32,325 bases of DNA from NCBI GenBank assembly GCA_947573465.1, contig CANPET010000001.1, forward strand, positions 1-32,325. The letters run 5' to 3'. The first letter of the stretch is position 1. Every line of letters starts with the position of its first letter. Below are positions 8,915 through 17,070 of this stretch, one piece after another. This DNA comes from an uncultured Eubacterium sp. (lineage in GTDB: Bacteria; Bacillota; Clostridia; Lachnospirales; Lachnospiraceae). The notes beneath the pieces are model-generated. The model was not told the DNA's origin, did not search any database, and was given only the letters and a program-made list of their open reading frames with translations. The position numbers were made by a program, and so were the translations under genes.

Positions 8915-9985
8915 ATGAAAAAAGAAATTTTGAAGGTGTTTTTTAAGCCCTTAACAATTGCAAATAGAATGATAAAAAAAGACGAAAATCTTATTTTCTT
9001 CTATTCAAACTTAGGATTCCGGGATAATGTTAAGGCTTTTTATGATTATTTAATTCGTAAAAAATATAATGAAAAATATAAGATTGTAGTAAGTATTAAT
9101 GATGTGGAAAAGTTTGTAGACCATGCACCGGAAAATGTAATATTTGTCGGAAACAAGCAGGGAATATCGTATTTTATGAAGGCAAAATATGCATTTTATT
9201 GTTTTGGTAAATATCCCATTAAACCGGCAAAATCCCAAATAGTAGTAAACTTATGGCATGGAACACCATTGAAAAAAATAGGAAATCTGGAAAAGGGGTT
9301 GGAAAAGAAAGATTATAACTTTTTTACTTATGTAGTGGCAAGTTCACCTTTATATCAGCCGATTATGGCAAAGATATTCGGTTGTAAGGAAGAGCAGGTT
9401 ATTATTACGGGAAATCCAAGGAATGATGAACTGTTTCAGGAAGACAATGCAAATGATAATCCGTTTTGGGAAAAAGGGGAGAAAGTAATCCTGTGGCTTC
9501 CTACATATAGGGAATATAAGGAGGATTTTATTGTTTCCTTATTAAATCGGGAGAACTTAGAACCGCTAAATAAAAAACTTAAGACAGCTCATTGTAAATT
9601 GATTATTAAACTTCATCCATTACAGGATGTTTCAATAATAAGCGAAGCATATAGTAATATTGATTTTCTGGTGCAGACAAATCTGGATGTGGAAGGTGTC
9701 AGCGTATATACATTGTTAAAAGATGCAGATGCATTGATTACTGATTATTCATCGGTATATTTTGACTATATGATGTTAAACAGACCGATAGCCTTTACAG
9801 TAGAGGACATAGAGGAGTATCGGAAAGAAAGAGAAGACTTGGAACAGTTTATAACAGACGTAGCACAGAAGAAGGATATCTATGCAGCACAGAGACAGCA
9901 GGTAAATAGGATTATGAATTCATTTAGTGATGGAAACAGCTGTCGGCGTTTGGAGGAGAGAGTTTTTGGAGGGCATGAGAAATGA
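8915..9985 (+). CDS. CDP-glycerol glycerophosphotransferase family protein (TagF/TagB-like)
   Basis: This compact 356-residue protein is essentially only the TagF-type GT-B domain. Motifs in order are NLWHGTPLKKIG (WHGTP at 114-118), GNPRNDELF, LWLPTYREYKED, IKLHPLQD and LITDYSSVYFDYMMLNRP. Family members bind CDP-glycerol in the second half and transfer glycerol-phosphate to a lipid-linked acceptor. The two conserved histidines (in WHG and in the HP motif) are both present. Its short length suggests a TagB-like primase that adds the first unit rather than a polymerase, but this is inference. The gap to the preceding gene is zero, and it overlaps the following gene by 4 bp (ATGA), so translation is coupled. 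Confidence 0.9.
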   Translation: MKKEILKVFFKPLTIANRMIKKDENLIFFYSNLGFRDNVKAFYDYLIRKKYNEKYKIVVSINDVEKFVDHAPENVIFVGNKQGISYFMKAKYAFYCFGKYPIKPAKSQIVVNLWHGTPLKKIGNLEKGLEKKDYNFFTYVVASSPLYQPIMAKIFGCKEEQVIITGNPRNDELFQEDNANDNPFWEKGEKVILWLPTYREYKEDFIVSLLNRENLEPLNKKLKTAHCKLIIKLHPLQDVSIISEAYSNIDFLVQTNLDVEGVSVYTLLKDADALITDYSSVYFDYMMLNRPIAFTVEDIEEYRKEREDLEQFITDVAQKKDIYAAQRQQVNRIMNSFSDGNSCRRLEERVFGGHEK

Positions 9986-11190
9986 AAAAGATAAAAGATT
10001 TGTTGAGATGGCTTATGCTTCTTTACAAAAATGCTCTTTACCAAGCAGCAAAGATACTGGAACGGACAGAGGAAAAAACAGTGATATTTGAAGCTTTTCA
10101 AGGGAGAAGTGTATCATGTAATCCTAAGGCATTGTATGAAGAAATGAAAACTAATGAGAAGTATAAGGATTATCAGTTTATCTGGTCTCTTCGAAATACA
10201 AATAGATTGGATTTAAAGGGAGAGAATACCTCTGTTGTAAAATTTGAAAGTTTTCAGTATTACCGGGCGTTGGCTAAGGCAAAATACTGGATATTTAATT
10301 CTAATACCCGTCCATTTTTAAAACCACGAAAAGAACAGATTTTTGTGCAGACATGGCATGGGACACCATTGAAAAAAATTGGATGCGATGTAGAAAAAAC
10401 AGGAAATGCCATGACAAAATTTTCAGAGATTAGTCGTATCTATACAAAAGAGTCGAAAAAAATATCGTATATGATTTCTCCGTCAGAGTATTGTACGAAA
10501 AAATTTATTTCTGCATTTCGTATGAAGGAGGCAAATAAGGAAGACAGAGTTTTAACAACAGGATATCCAAGAAATGATTATTTGTTTAAAGCTACAAAAA
10601 CGGAATGTCAGGAAATAAAAAAACAATTGCAGATACCACAGGACAAAAAAGTAATTTTATATGCACCCACATTCCGGGATAATAAATATAGTGCGGCAGC
10701 AGGTTTTGAAGTGGCGAACTTTATTGATTTTTGCAAAGCAGAGCAGAGCCTGAAGGAAGATTATGTTATTTTGTTCAGAGCACATTATTTTATATCACAG
10801 AAATTAGATGTGAGTCAGTATAAAGGCTTTGTGTATGATGTGTCAAAAGTTGAGGATATTAATACATTATACGTAATCAGTGATATATTGGTGACGGATT
10901 ACTCATCAGTATTTTTTGATTATGCGAATCTTAAAAGACCGATTATTTTTTATATGACCGATTATGAAGAATATAAGAATAATCTAAGAGATTTCTATTT
11001 TGACGTAGAGCAGCTGCCAGGACCGGTAGTGAGAGAGCAGGAGGAACTGGTAAAATATATTAAGAAATTTTCGCAAGAATTTGAACCGGATGAAAAATAT
11101 TGTAATTTTAATAAGAAGTATAACTATTTAGATGGAGCATCTACCAGTAAAAAAGTGCTGGATATGATTATAGAAAACAAGTATAATTAA
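9982..11190 (+). CDS. CDP-glycerol glycerophosphotransferase family protein
   Basis: This is a second TagF-type protein, 402 residues. The N-terminal part (FEAFQGRSVSCNPKALYEE) is the membrane-associated segment often found in polymerising members. Motifs: QTWHGTPLKKIG (WHGTP at 125-129), GYPRNDYLF, LYAPTFRDN, RAHYFIS and LVTDYSSVFFDYANLKRP. The usual His-Pro of the fourth motif is His-Tyr, as in several LPS/capsule-type relatives, including the fusion at 11685. The start codon overlaps the stop of the preceding gene. The role is likely extension of a glycerol-phosphate chain, with tagD following to supply CDP-glycerol. Confidence 0.9.
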   Translation: MKKIKDLLRWLMLLYKNALYQAAKILERTEEKTVIFEAFQGRSVSCNPKALYEEMKTNEKYKDYQFIWSLRNTNRLDLKGENTSVVKFESFQYYRALAKAKYWIFNSNTRPFLKPRKEQIFVQTWHGTPLKKIGCDVEKTGNAMTKFSEISRIYTKESKKISYMISPSEYCTKKFISAFRMKEANKEDRVLTTGYPRNDYLFKATKTECQEIKKQLQIPQDKKVILYAPTFRDNKYSAAAGFEVANFIDFCKAEQSLKEDYVILFRAHYFISQKLDVSQYKGFVYDVSKVEDINTLYVISDILVTDYSSVFFDYANLKRPIIFYMTDYEEYKNNLRDFYFDVEQLPGPVVREQEELVKYIKKFSQEFEPDEKYCNFNKKYNYLDGASTSKKVLDMIIENKYN

Positions 11191-11225
11191 TTATAGTCGA
11201 AAATTGGAAAATAAAGGAGAAACAA

Positions 11226-11642
11226 GTGAAAAGAGTTATAACGTATGGAACATTTGATATGCTTCATTATGGGCATATTAATATTTTAAGAAGAGCAAAG
11301 GAAATGGGAGATTATCTGGTGGTAGTTCTTTCAACAGATGAGTTTAATTGGAATTCAAAACAAAAGAAATGCTATTTTACCTACGAACAGAGGAAACAGG
11401 TATTAGAAGCAATTCGATATGTTGACCTTGTTATTCCAGAGAATAACTGGGAGCAGAAGGTTACAGATGTTCAGGATTATAAGATTGATACTTTTGTAAT
11501 GGGAAGTGACTGGGAAGGAAAGTTTGATTTCTTAAAAGATTATTGTGATGTAGTTTATTTGCCGAGAACGGAAGGTATTTCTACCACACAAATTAAGGAA
11601 GATCTGAATAAAAAGGACATGACTGCAAAAGAAAACAAATAA
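11226..11642 (+). CDS. tagD: Glycerol-3-phosphate cytidylyltransferase
   Basis: TagD makes CDP-glycerol from CTP and sn-glycerol-3-phosphate, the donor for the surrounding glycerophosphotransferases. The 138-residue protein has the cytidylyltransferase signatures GTFDMLHYGH (residues 8-17, with His14 and His17 as the HxGH motif) and RTEGISTTQIK (114-124). Length is close to the ~130 residues usual for this soluble family. The GTG start is supported by AAAGGAG six bases upstream, and the protein begins directly with the first strand of the Rossmann fold. Its position inside the operon is the best evidence that the polymer contains glycerol-phosphate. Confidence 0.96.
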   Translation: MKRVITYGTFDMLHYGHINILRRAKEMGDYLVVVLSTDEFNWNSKQKKCYFTYEQRKQVLEAIRYVDLVIPENNWEQKVTDVQDYKIDTFVMGSDWEGKFDFLKDYCDVVYLPRTEGISTTQIKEDLNKKDMTAKENK

Positions 11643-11684
11643 AGATGATAGAAATTCTTATATTAATAATACAAGAGGCATGGA

Positions 11685-13889
11685 ATGGAGAAAAGAATGG
11701 TAAGCATTATTGTAACACATAAGCAATGCTTGTGGTACTTAGAGGATTGTCTGAAAAGTATTGCAGAGCAGGAGTTTAAAGACTATGAAACAGTGCTGGT
11801 TGTGGATGACTTGCAGGATGAGCCAGAGGAATTTCAGAAAATTGTTGACGAATATCGGGAAAAGGCTCGTTTGAGCATATTTTATCTGGAAGGAAAGACT
11901 GGCGTATCAGCAGCGAGAAATCTGGGATTAGATAAAGCAAAGGGTGAATATATTTACTTCCTGGATAATGATGATTATATTTATGAAGAGGGTCTTCAAA
12001 AATTAATGGATATCATGGATAAAGACACGGATATGGTTTATGGACGTGTGCAGGGAACATATCAGGGAGCAGTAACTTTTGAAGAAAAAAGGGATCTGGA
12101 AAAAGAGGAAGAGAATTTATCCCAATATGATTTTAACAATCCATTGGAAGCTAAGATTACACATTACAGAAGATTGGAAAATTTGACAATCTTAGGTGCG
12201 GTTTATAAGAAGTCTTTATTTGAGCAGAATAACATTCGATTTAATGAGGAGCAGCCGTGTTTTGCAGATGTTCGTGTACTGGTTCAGATTATGTGTGCAA
12301 CAGATAAGATAAAAGGTAACATTAATGCCATTTATGCAAAGAGGCATCATAATGACCGATATAATAATCCTTCCATTGAGCAGACGCCAAAAGTTGATTC
12401 TATGCCATATTATTTTATGGCAATCGATAATGCTAAGAAAGCCGCAAAATGTAATAAAGAGATAGAGAGACATCTGGATTTGATTCTGGCGAAGTTTACA
12501 ACATTATACCTTGTAAAAAAACTTCGTTGGAATACAGAGGATGAGCAATGCTGGGAAAAAGAATATTTTGATGAACTTCATAAACGTTTAAAAGAAATAA
12601 AACTGAGACATCTTAATAGAAAATATATTTATTGGCTGGAGAAGTCTGTTATGAGAGCAGTTGCATCAGGTAATCTGAAAAAGACCAAAAAAGCAGGAAA
12701 CAGACTTTTAGCAAAAAGAAAAATAAAAAGAATGTTTAAAAATAAGTGGGCAAGAAATAAAGCGTTTGCACTTCATATTTTTAATAAGATGGAAATTAAA
12801 AAAGACTGGGTTATTTTTGAAAGCTTTATGGGTAGAAATTATTCCGGTCAGCCGAAATATATTTATGAGTATATGCAAAAACATTATGGAGACAAATACA
12901 CGTATATATGGTCTGTTGATAAAAGAGGATTAAAGATTCCGGGAAAACATAAGACTGTAAAGCGTTCCGGACTTCGGTATTTCTATTATATGAATCGTAG
13001 TAAATACTGGATTCTGAATATGAAACAGCCACTGAGTGTTCCAAAGAGAGAAGAGACTGTTTTATTAGAGACATGGCATGGTACACCTCTTAAGAGACTG
13101 GCATTTGATTTAAATGATGTGGTTGGTGGTGTTTCAAACTATAAGGACAAGTTCTACAGACAAAAAGAAGCGTGGGATTATCTATTGTCAGACAATCCGT
13201 TTTCGACAGAAAAATTCCAAAGCTGCTTTATGTATCCAAAGGAAAAAATATTAGAGTACGGTTATCCGGCAAATGATCCTCTTTATGCTCCAGACAGAGA
13301 AGAACGGGCAAAGAAGATTAAGGAAAAGCTGGGGATACCATTGGATAAAAAAGTTATCATGTACGCACCAACATGGCGTGATGATAATTATTATGAAATT
13401 GGACAGTTTAAGTTTGATTTAGATTTGGATGTAAATAGACTGGAAAAGGAATTTGGAGACGAATACGTAATACTGCTCCGTCTGCACTATTTGGTTGTTG
13501 AGGCACTGGATATGTCAAAGTATGGTGACTTTGCAGTGAATGGAAGTGCTTATGATGATGTAACAGACTTGTACTTGATTACGGATATTTTGATTACAGA
13601 TTACTCATCAGTATTTTTCGATTTTGCTAATTTGAAGCGTCCGGTATTGTATTACACATACGATTTGGAAAGATATAGAGATGTACTTCATGGATTCTAC
13701 TTATCTATGGAAGATGACCTGCCGGGTCCAATGCTTTTGACCAATGATGATGTGGTTGATGCAATTAAGAATATTGACAAGATAGAAGCGCAGTATAAGG
13801 ACAGATATGAAGAGTTCTATCAACGTTTCTGCTGTGTTGATGACGGACATGCATCAGAAAGGGTCGTGAAGAAAATATTTGGGGAGTAG
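11685..13889 (+). CDS. GT2 / CDP-glycerol glycerophosphotransferase fusion
   Basis: This 734-residue two-domain protein has the same architecture as the protein cut by the left edge. The N-terminal GT2 domain (1-~330) begins MVSIIVTHKQ and carries DNDD at 94-97. A basic linker (about 330-360) is followed by a TagF domain with ETWHGTPLKRL (His465), GYPANDPLY, MYAPTWRDD, LLRLHYLV and LITDYSSVFFDFANLKRP. The fusion suggests that one polypeptide adds a sugar and a glycerol-phosphate, giving a glycosylated or alternating repeat. Two starts are plausible: ATG 11685 (AAGAGG upstream) and ATG 11697 (GGAG upstream, at the exact GT2 beginning). It is the last gene before a strong terminator. Confidence 0.92.
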   Translation: MEKRMVSIIVTHKQCLWYLEDCLKSIAEQEFKDYETVLVVDDLQDEPEEFQKIVDEYREKARLSIFYLEGKTGVSAARNLGLDKAKGEYIYFLDNDDYIYEEGLQKLMDIMDKDTDMVYGRVQGTYQGAVTFEEKRDLEKEEENLSQYDFNNPLEAKITHYRRLENLTILGAVYKKSLFEQNNIRFNEEQPCFADVRVLVQIMCATDKIKGNINAIYAKRHHNDRYNNPSIEQTPKVDSMPYYFMAIDNAKKAAKCNKEIERHLDLILAKFTTLYLVKKLRWNTEDEQCWEKEYFDELHKRLKEIKLRHLNRKYIYWLEKSVMRAVASGNLKKTKKAGNRLLAKRKIKRMFKNKWARNKAFALHIFNKMEIKKDWVIFESFMGRNYSGQPKYIYEYMQKHYGDKYTYIWSVDKRGLKIPGKHKTVKRSGLRYFYYMNRSKYWILNMKQPLSVPKREETVLLETWHGTPLKRLAFDLNDVVGGVSNYKDKFYRQKEAWDYLLSDNPFSTEKFQSCFMYPKEKILEYGYPANDPLYAPDREERAKKIKEKLGIPLDKKVIMYAPTWRDDNYYEIGQFKFDLDLDVNRLEKEFGDEYVILLRLHYLVVEALDMSKYGDFAVNGSAYDDVTDLYLITDILITDYSSVFFDFANLKRPVLYYTYDLERYRDVLHGFYLSMEDDLPGPMLLTNDDVVDAIKNIDKIEAQYKDRYEEFYQRFCCVDDGHASERVVKKIFGE

Positions 13890-13944
13890 AGCTTGTTTAT
13901 ATTTATTGTTTGAAAAACATAATTAGAGAAAAATGTTATGAATT

Positions 13945-13986
13945 AAAAATGAGACTTGACGAAAAATGAAGTCAGGTCTCATTTTT
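13945..13986 (+). terminator. Rho-independent terminator of the surface-polymer operon
   Basis: A 16-bp stem with one wobble pair (13945-13960 with 13971-13986) encloses a 10-base loop and ends in a T run. It lies 55 bp after the stop of the GT2-TagF gene. Its A-rich left arm could also let it act in the reverse direction. Confidence 0.9.
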
Positions 13987-14024
13987 TAAAACGAAATAGC
14001 AATTATGAAAGAGGGGAAGTAAAA

Positions 14025-14750
14025 ATGCAGGTCCGTATAGCTATATGTGATGATGAGCAGATTATGCTGGATAAAATTAAAGATAAAGTTTCAGAAATAT
14101 CAAATACAGTAAATGTTAAAACAGATATATATACTTATTCTGAAGCAAAGAGAGCCGTAGAGGTTCTGTGTTGTTTAGAAGAATATTTTGACATTTTATT
14201 ATTAGATGTGGATATGCCAGAACTGTCAGGATTGGAAGTTGCTAAATTAGTAAGAGAATGTAAGGAGAATCTTATTTTAATATTTGTTTCATCGCATGAC
14301 CAATATGTTTTTGAGTCAATAGAATATAATCCGTTTAGATATATTAGGAAAAATAGAATATTAGAGGAATTACCCTTGGCATTGAAAGCTGCATTTGCAA
14401 GATTAGATAATGAAAAAGATAAGAGTATTATTGTAAAAACAGATGATGGAGAAATAAGGTTATTTCATTCGGAAATAATGTATTATGAGATTCAGAATAG
14501 AAGATTGAATATATATTTAAGTAATGGGAAAAAAATATCGACATGGAAAACGATAAAAGATCAAATGAATGAGATGAACGATGAAAAGTTTATTAAGTTA
14601 CATAGCGGATGTGTGGTTAATGTAATGTATATAAGTGGAGTGTCAAACTTTGATGTAACCTTGGATAATGATGAGAGGTTAATTGTAAGCAGAAGAAGAG
14701 TAAAGGATGTAAAAGCCGAACTTTTAAGATATTGGAGGAGTAAAGTGTAG
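14025..14750 (+). CDS. agrA: AgrA-like LytTR response regulator
   Basis: This 241-residue cytoplasmic transcription factor has an N-terminal receiver domain (Asp9-Asp10 acidic pair, phospho-acceptor Asp61 in LLLDVDMPELSG) and a C-terminal LytTR DNA-binding domain (about 138-238) with the signature KFIKLHSGCVVNVMYI. It pairs with the sensor kinase that follows after 2 bp. I chose the ATG at 14025, with GAGGGG upstream. An upstream TTG would begin inside the terminator stem. LytTR regulators bind pairs of short direct repeats about two helical turns apart, and such a pair is present at 16157-16190. The agr role is inferred from AgrC, AgrD and AgrB nearby. Confidence 0.9.
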   Translation: MQVRIAICDDEQIMLDKIKDKVSEISNTVNVKTDIYTYSEAKRAVEVLCCLEEYFDILLLDVDMPELSGLEVAKLVRECKENLILIFVSSHDQYVFESIEYNPFRYIRKNRILEELPLALKAAFARLDNEKDKSIIVKTDDGEIRLFHSEIMYYEIQNRRLNIYLSNGKKISTWKTIKDQMNEMNDEKFIKLHSGCVVNVMYISGVSNFDVTLDNDERLIVSRRRVKDVKAELLRYWRSKV

Positions 14751-14752
14751 AT

Positions 14753-16054
14753 ATGAATATGTTTTTTTGGATTGTTGAATATATAGCTAGTTTTTTAGAA
14801 ATAGTCATGTGTTTCTTTTTTTGTGGGAGTTTTATCAATAAGAAGAGTGTTGAAGATAAACGAAAACAGATAGTTTTGGTTTCTTTTTTTAGTGCATTTA
14901 TTTTAATAGGATTAAACAGAATAAAGATGTTTTCTCAGGGCTCGTCGATACTTTTTTTATTAGTCTGCGACTTGCTTTTGTGGTTTTTATACAAAAGAAT
15001 TGTGCTATCTACGGTATTAATACTTATATATGCTGTATTATTATCGGCTATTGATTTTTTGACAGCATATTTGATGACATTTTCATTACAGACAGAAATG
15101 AAGTATTTACTGAGTGAGCATAGTATTCAAAGAGTTGTCTGCATTGTTTTTAGTAAGGCATTGCTGATAATGTTAATTATGGTGATAAGTAAAATATATA
15201 ATAAAAAAAAGGCGATTTCTTCAAGATATGTTTTGGTATTATGTTTAAGTTCTTTATTTTTGTTACTATCAAATTTTGTGACAATAGGAAATATTGGAAC
15301 AAACAGTGAAATTTTTTCTATGATTTTTTTCCTTGTTTCAATAGGAATTCAGGCATTATTGTTTTATTTTGTATTGAATATGGCAGATTATTATGAACAG
15401 CAACAAAATATGGTTTTAATTGAGATGAAAAATGATATGTTACAGAAATCTCTTGATGATACAGAAAAAGCGTTTAAATTATGGAGACAAAGTGTTCATG
15501 ATTATAAGAATAATATCATTTCTCTAGCACAATTAGCAGAAGAGGGGGATATTAATGAAATAAAAAAATATTTAAAAAAAGAAAATGAATTGATTGATAC
15601 AAAAATGTTTTATACCAAGACGGGAAATACAATGGTAGATGCAATGGTAAATACAAAACAGACGATTGCCGAACAAAAAGGAATTGTATTTGCAATTAAT
15701 GCTGCCATTCCGGATAATTGTAGAGTGAATGGCATCGATTTGGCAAATATTTTGGGAAATTTAATTGATAATGCAATAGAAGCTAGTGAGAAAGAATACA
15801 ATGCATACATAGATATTAATATTAAACAATATAAAAAGTTTTTAATGATTGTTGTTAAAAATAAATTTAAGGGAACTTTTATGCAGAATATGAAAACAAC
15901 AAAAGGGGATAAGGAATTTCATGGGATAGGGTTAAAGAGTGTAAAACATATAGTAGAAAAGTATAATGGGGAAATATCATTTGAAAAAGAGCAAGATGAG
16001 TTTTGGGTTACAATTTTATTTATGAATGAAGATATAAAAATGCCAGCTTTATAA
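14753..16054 (+). CDS. agrC: AgrC-like membrane sensor histidine kinase (GHKL)
   Basis: The 433-residue protein has six or so N-terminal membrane helices (residues 1-~210), typical of the peptide-sensing domain of AgrC, a short coiled-coil linker (~215-245), the phospho-acceptor motif SVHDYKNNI with His249, and a GHKL ATPase domain with N box DLANILGNLIDNAIEAS (329-345) and G box GIGLKSVKHI (391-400). It would detect the extracellular cyclic peptide made by AgrD/AgrB and phosphorylate the response regulator encoded just before it. The stop codon is embedded in the transcription terminator, so agrA-agrC form a closed transcription unit. It is very AT-rich compared with the upstream polymer genes. 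Confidence 0.9.
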   Translation: MNMFFWIVEYIASFLEIVMCFFFCGSFINKKSVEDKRKQIVLVSFFSAFILIGLNRIKMFSQGSSILFLLVCDLLLWFLYKRIVLSTVLILIYAVLLSAIDFLTAYLMTFSLQTEMKYLLSEHSIQRVVCIVFSKALLIMLIMVISKIYNKKKAISSRYVLVLCLSSLFLLLSNFVTIGNIGTNSEIFSMIFFLVSIGIQALLFYFVLNMADYYEQQQNMVLIEMKNDMLQKSLDDTEKAFKLWRQSVHDYKNNIISLAQLAEEGDINEIKKYLKKENELIDTKMFYTKTGNTMVDAMVNTKQTIAEQKGIVFAINAAIPDNCRVNGIDLANILGNLIDNAIEASEKEYNAYIDINIKQYKKFLMIVVKNKFKGTFMQNMKTTKGDKEFHGIGLKSVKHIVEKYNGEISFEKEQDEFWVTILFMNEDIKMPAL

Positions 16055-16067
16055 AGCTGGTTTTTTT
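16043..16067 (+). terminator. Terminator overlapping the agrC stop codon
   Basis: CCAGCT at 16043-16048 pairs with AGCTGG at 16055-16060, followed by seven T residues (16061-16067). The stem includes the last codons of agrC and the TAA at 16052-16054. It separates agrA-agrC from agrD-agrB transcriptionally. Confidence 0.85.
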
Positions 16068-16156
16068 GTAAAAAAGGTAAATAATATTGTATTAGCACAA
16101 ATATATTTTTTTCTGTAAGGAAAATATAATACTCATTAAGATATAAGTAAAAAATA

Positions 16157-16236
16157 CCAAATATACAAGGAAAAGAGCCAATTATACAAGAATGCACAAA
16201 ATTGTTTGCAAATTTGATATGGTAGATAGGTAAAAT
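16157..16236 (+). promoter_or_regulatory. Predicted AgrA-responsive promoter with 21-bp-phased direct repeats
   Basis: CCAAATATACAAG (16157-16169) and CCAATTATACAAG (16178-16190) agree at 12 of 13 bases and start 21 bp apart, the spacing LytTR regulators use. Downstream, TTTGCA (16205-16210) and TAAAAT (16231-16236) are separated by 20 bp, an over-long spacer like that of activator-dependent agr promoters in staphylococci. TTGTTT (16202-16207) with TAGATA (16223-16228) is another reading. The transcript would cover agrD, agrB and the subtilase. Confidence 0.65.
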
Positions 16237-16305
16237 AAATGGTTGAGTATCGATAAAAAACTTAAGAGCAAAATTAAAAATAATAGGAAAGGAGAAAGGG
16301 AATAA

Positions 16306-16446
16306 ATGATGACGAAAAAGAAAAATTTAATAGAAAAGACAATACGTGTAGTGGCAGAAGCATCAAGTGAAACATCTTCCTGGTTTGCATTTTATGAGCC
16401 ACAAATTCCAGAGAAACTTGTAAAAAAAGATAAAGTAAAAGGCTAA
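16306..16446 (+). CDS. agrD: AgrD-like autoinducing peptide precursor, serine-lactone type
   Basis: This 46-residue open frame has GGAGAAAGG upstream; ATG 16309 is an equally placed alternative start. The N-terminal part (about 3-19) can form a cationic amphipathic helix, as AgrD leaders do. The C-terminal part YEPQIPEKL (30-38) matches the conserved acidic-proline recognition tail that follows the peptide core. Aligning with Listeria AgrD, where the ring precedes YEP, puts the core at Ser25-Trp-Phe-Ala-Phe29. There is no cysteine in the protein, so cyclisation would have to use a serine hydroxyl, giving a lactone instead of a thiolactone. Serine-lactone AIPs are known in Staphylococcus intermedius-group species. 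It lies 7 bp before agrB. The ring boundaries are predicted, not shown. Confidence 0.85.
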   Translation: MMTKKKNLIEKTIRVVAEASSETSSWFAFYEPQIPEKLVKKDKVKG

Positions 16447-16453
16447 GTTAGAA

Positions 16454-17041
16454 GTGTTTAGATATATAGCAGAGAGTTTAGTGTTTTGGTTAATAAAATA
16501 CAAAAAAGTAGATATAGAAGATAGGGATATTTATATTTATGGGCTTGAAGTTATTTTGTTGAACGGCTTATTATTAATTTTTTTTGAGTTGATGAGTATA
16601 TGTTTTAATATGACAATTCATTTTTATGGATTCCTAATATTTTTTATACCATTGAGAATGTTTGCGGGGGGATATCATGCAAAATATAGTGAGACATGTT
16701 TTATATTGTCAAACATAATGTATTTAATTACATTGATTATAGTAAAAAATTATATGTATTTATATCGCTATACAGGGAGTACAATAGCGATGCTAATTGC
16801 ATTAATTATTATATGTGCATGGTCCCCCATAAAGAATTCTAATAGACCATTAGCAGAGTATCAATATAAAAGAAATCGAAGAATAACATTTGGAATCTGT
16901 ACAGTCGAGTTTGTTCTTTTTATATTATTTTCTCGATTTGATTTTAAAATAGCATCAAGTGCAGTTATTTTTGTTTTGTTAAATTGTGTGGTGTTTTTGA
17001 TAGGTAAGATGAAAAATGAATTCTATAGAAGTAAAGGATAA
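16454..17041 (+). CDS. agrB: AgrB-like peptide maturation protease
   Basis: AgrB is a membrane cysteine endopeptidase that removes the AgrD C-terminal tail and cyclises the peptide core. The 195-residue protein has several membrane helices and the catalytic pair His75 (RMFAGGYHAKYS) and Cys82 (SETCFIL), seven residues apart as in Staphylococcus AgrB. The flanking Arg-Met-Phe-Ala-Gly-Gly segment is also conserved. The start is a GTG seven bases after the agrD stop, suggesting translational coupling. The gene is followed after 29 bp by the subtilase. Although the peptide ring would be a lactone, the protease keeps the normal catalytic Cys-His pair. Confidence 0.93.
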   Translation: MFRYIAESLVFWLIKYKKVDIEDRDIYIYGLEVILLNGLLLIFFELMSICFNMTIHFYGFLIFFIPLRMFAGGYHAKYSETCFILSNIMYLITLIIVKNYMYLYRYTGSTIAMLIALIIICAWSPIKNSNRPLAEYQYKRNRRITFGICTVEFVLFILFSRFDFKIASSAVIFVLLNCVVFLIGKMKNEFYRSKG

Positions 17042-17070
17042 TTCACTTGAATGAACAGGAGGAGTATTTA

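Noticed and set aside
13956..14024. TTG start giving the response regulator 23 extra residues
   Set aside because: The extension begins inside the terminator stem. ATG 14025 has a good ribosome site and starts the receiver domain in the usual place.
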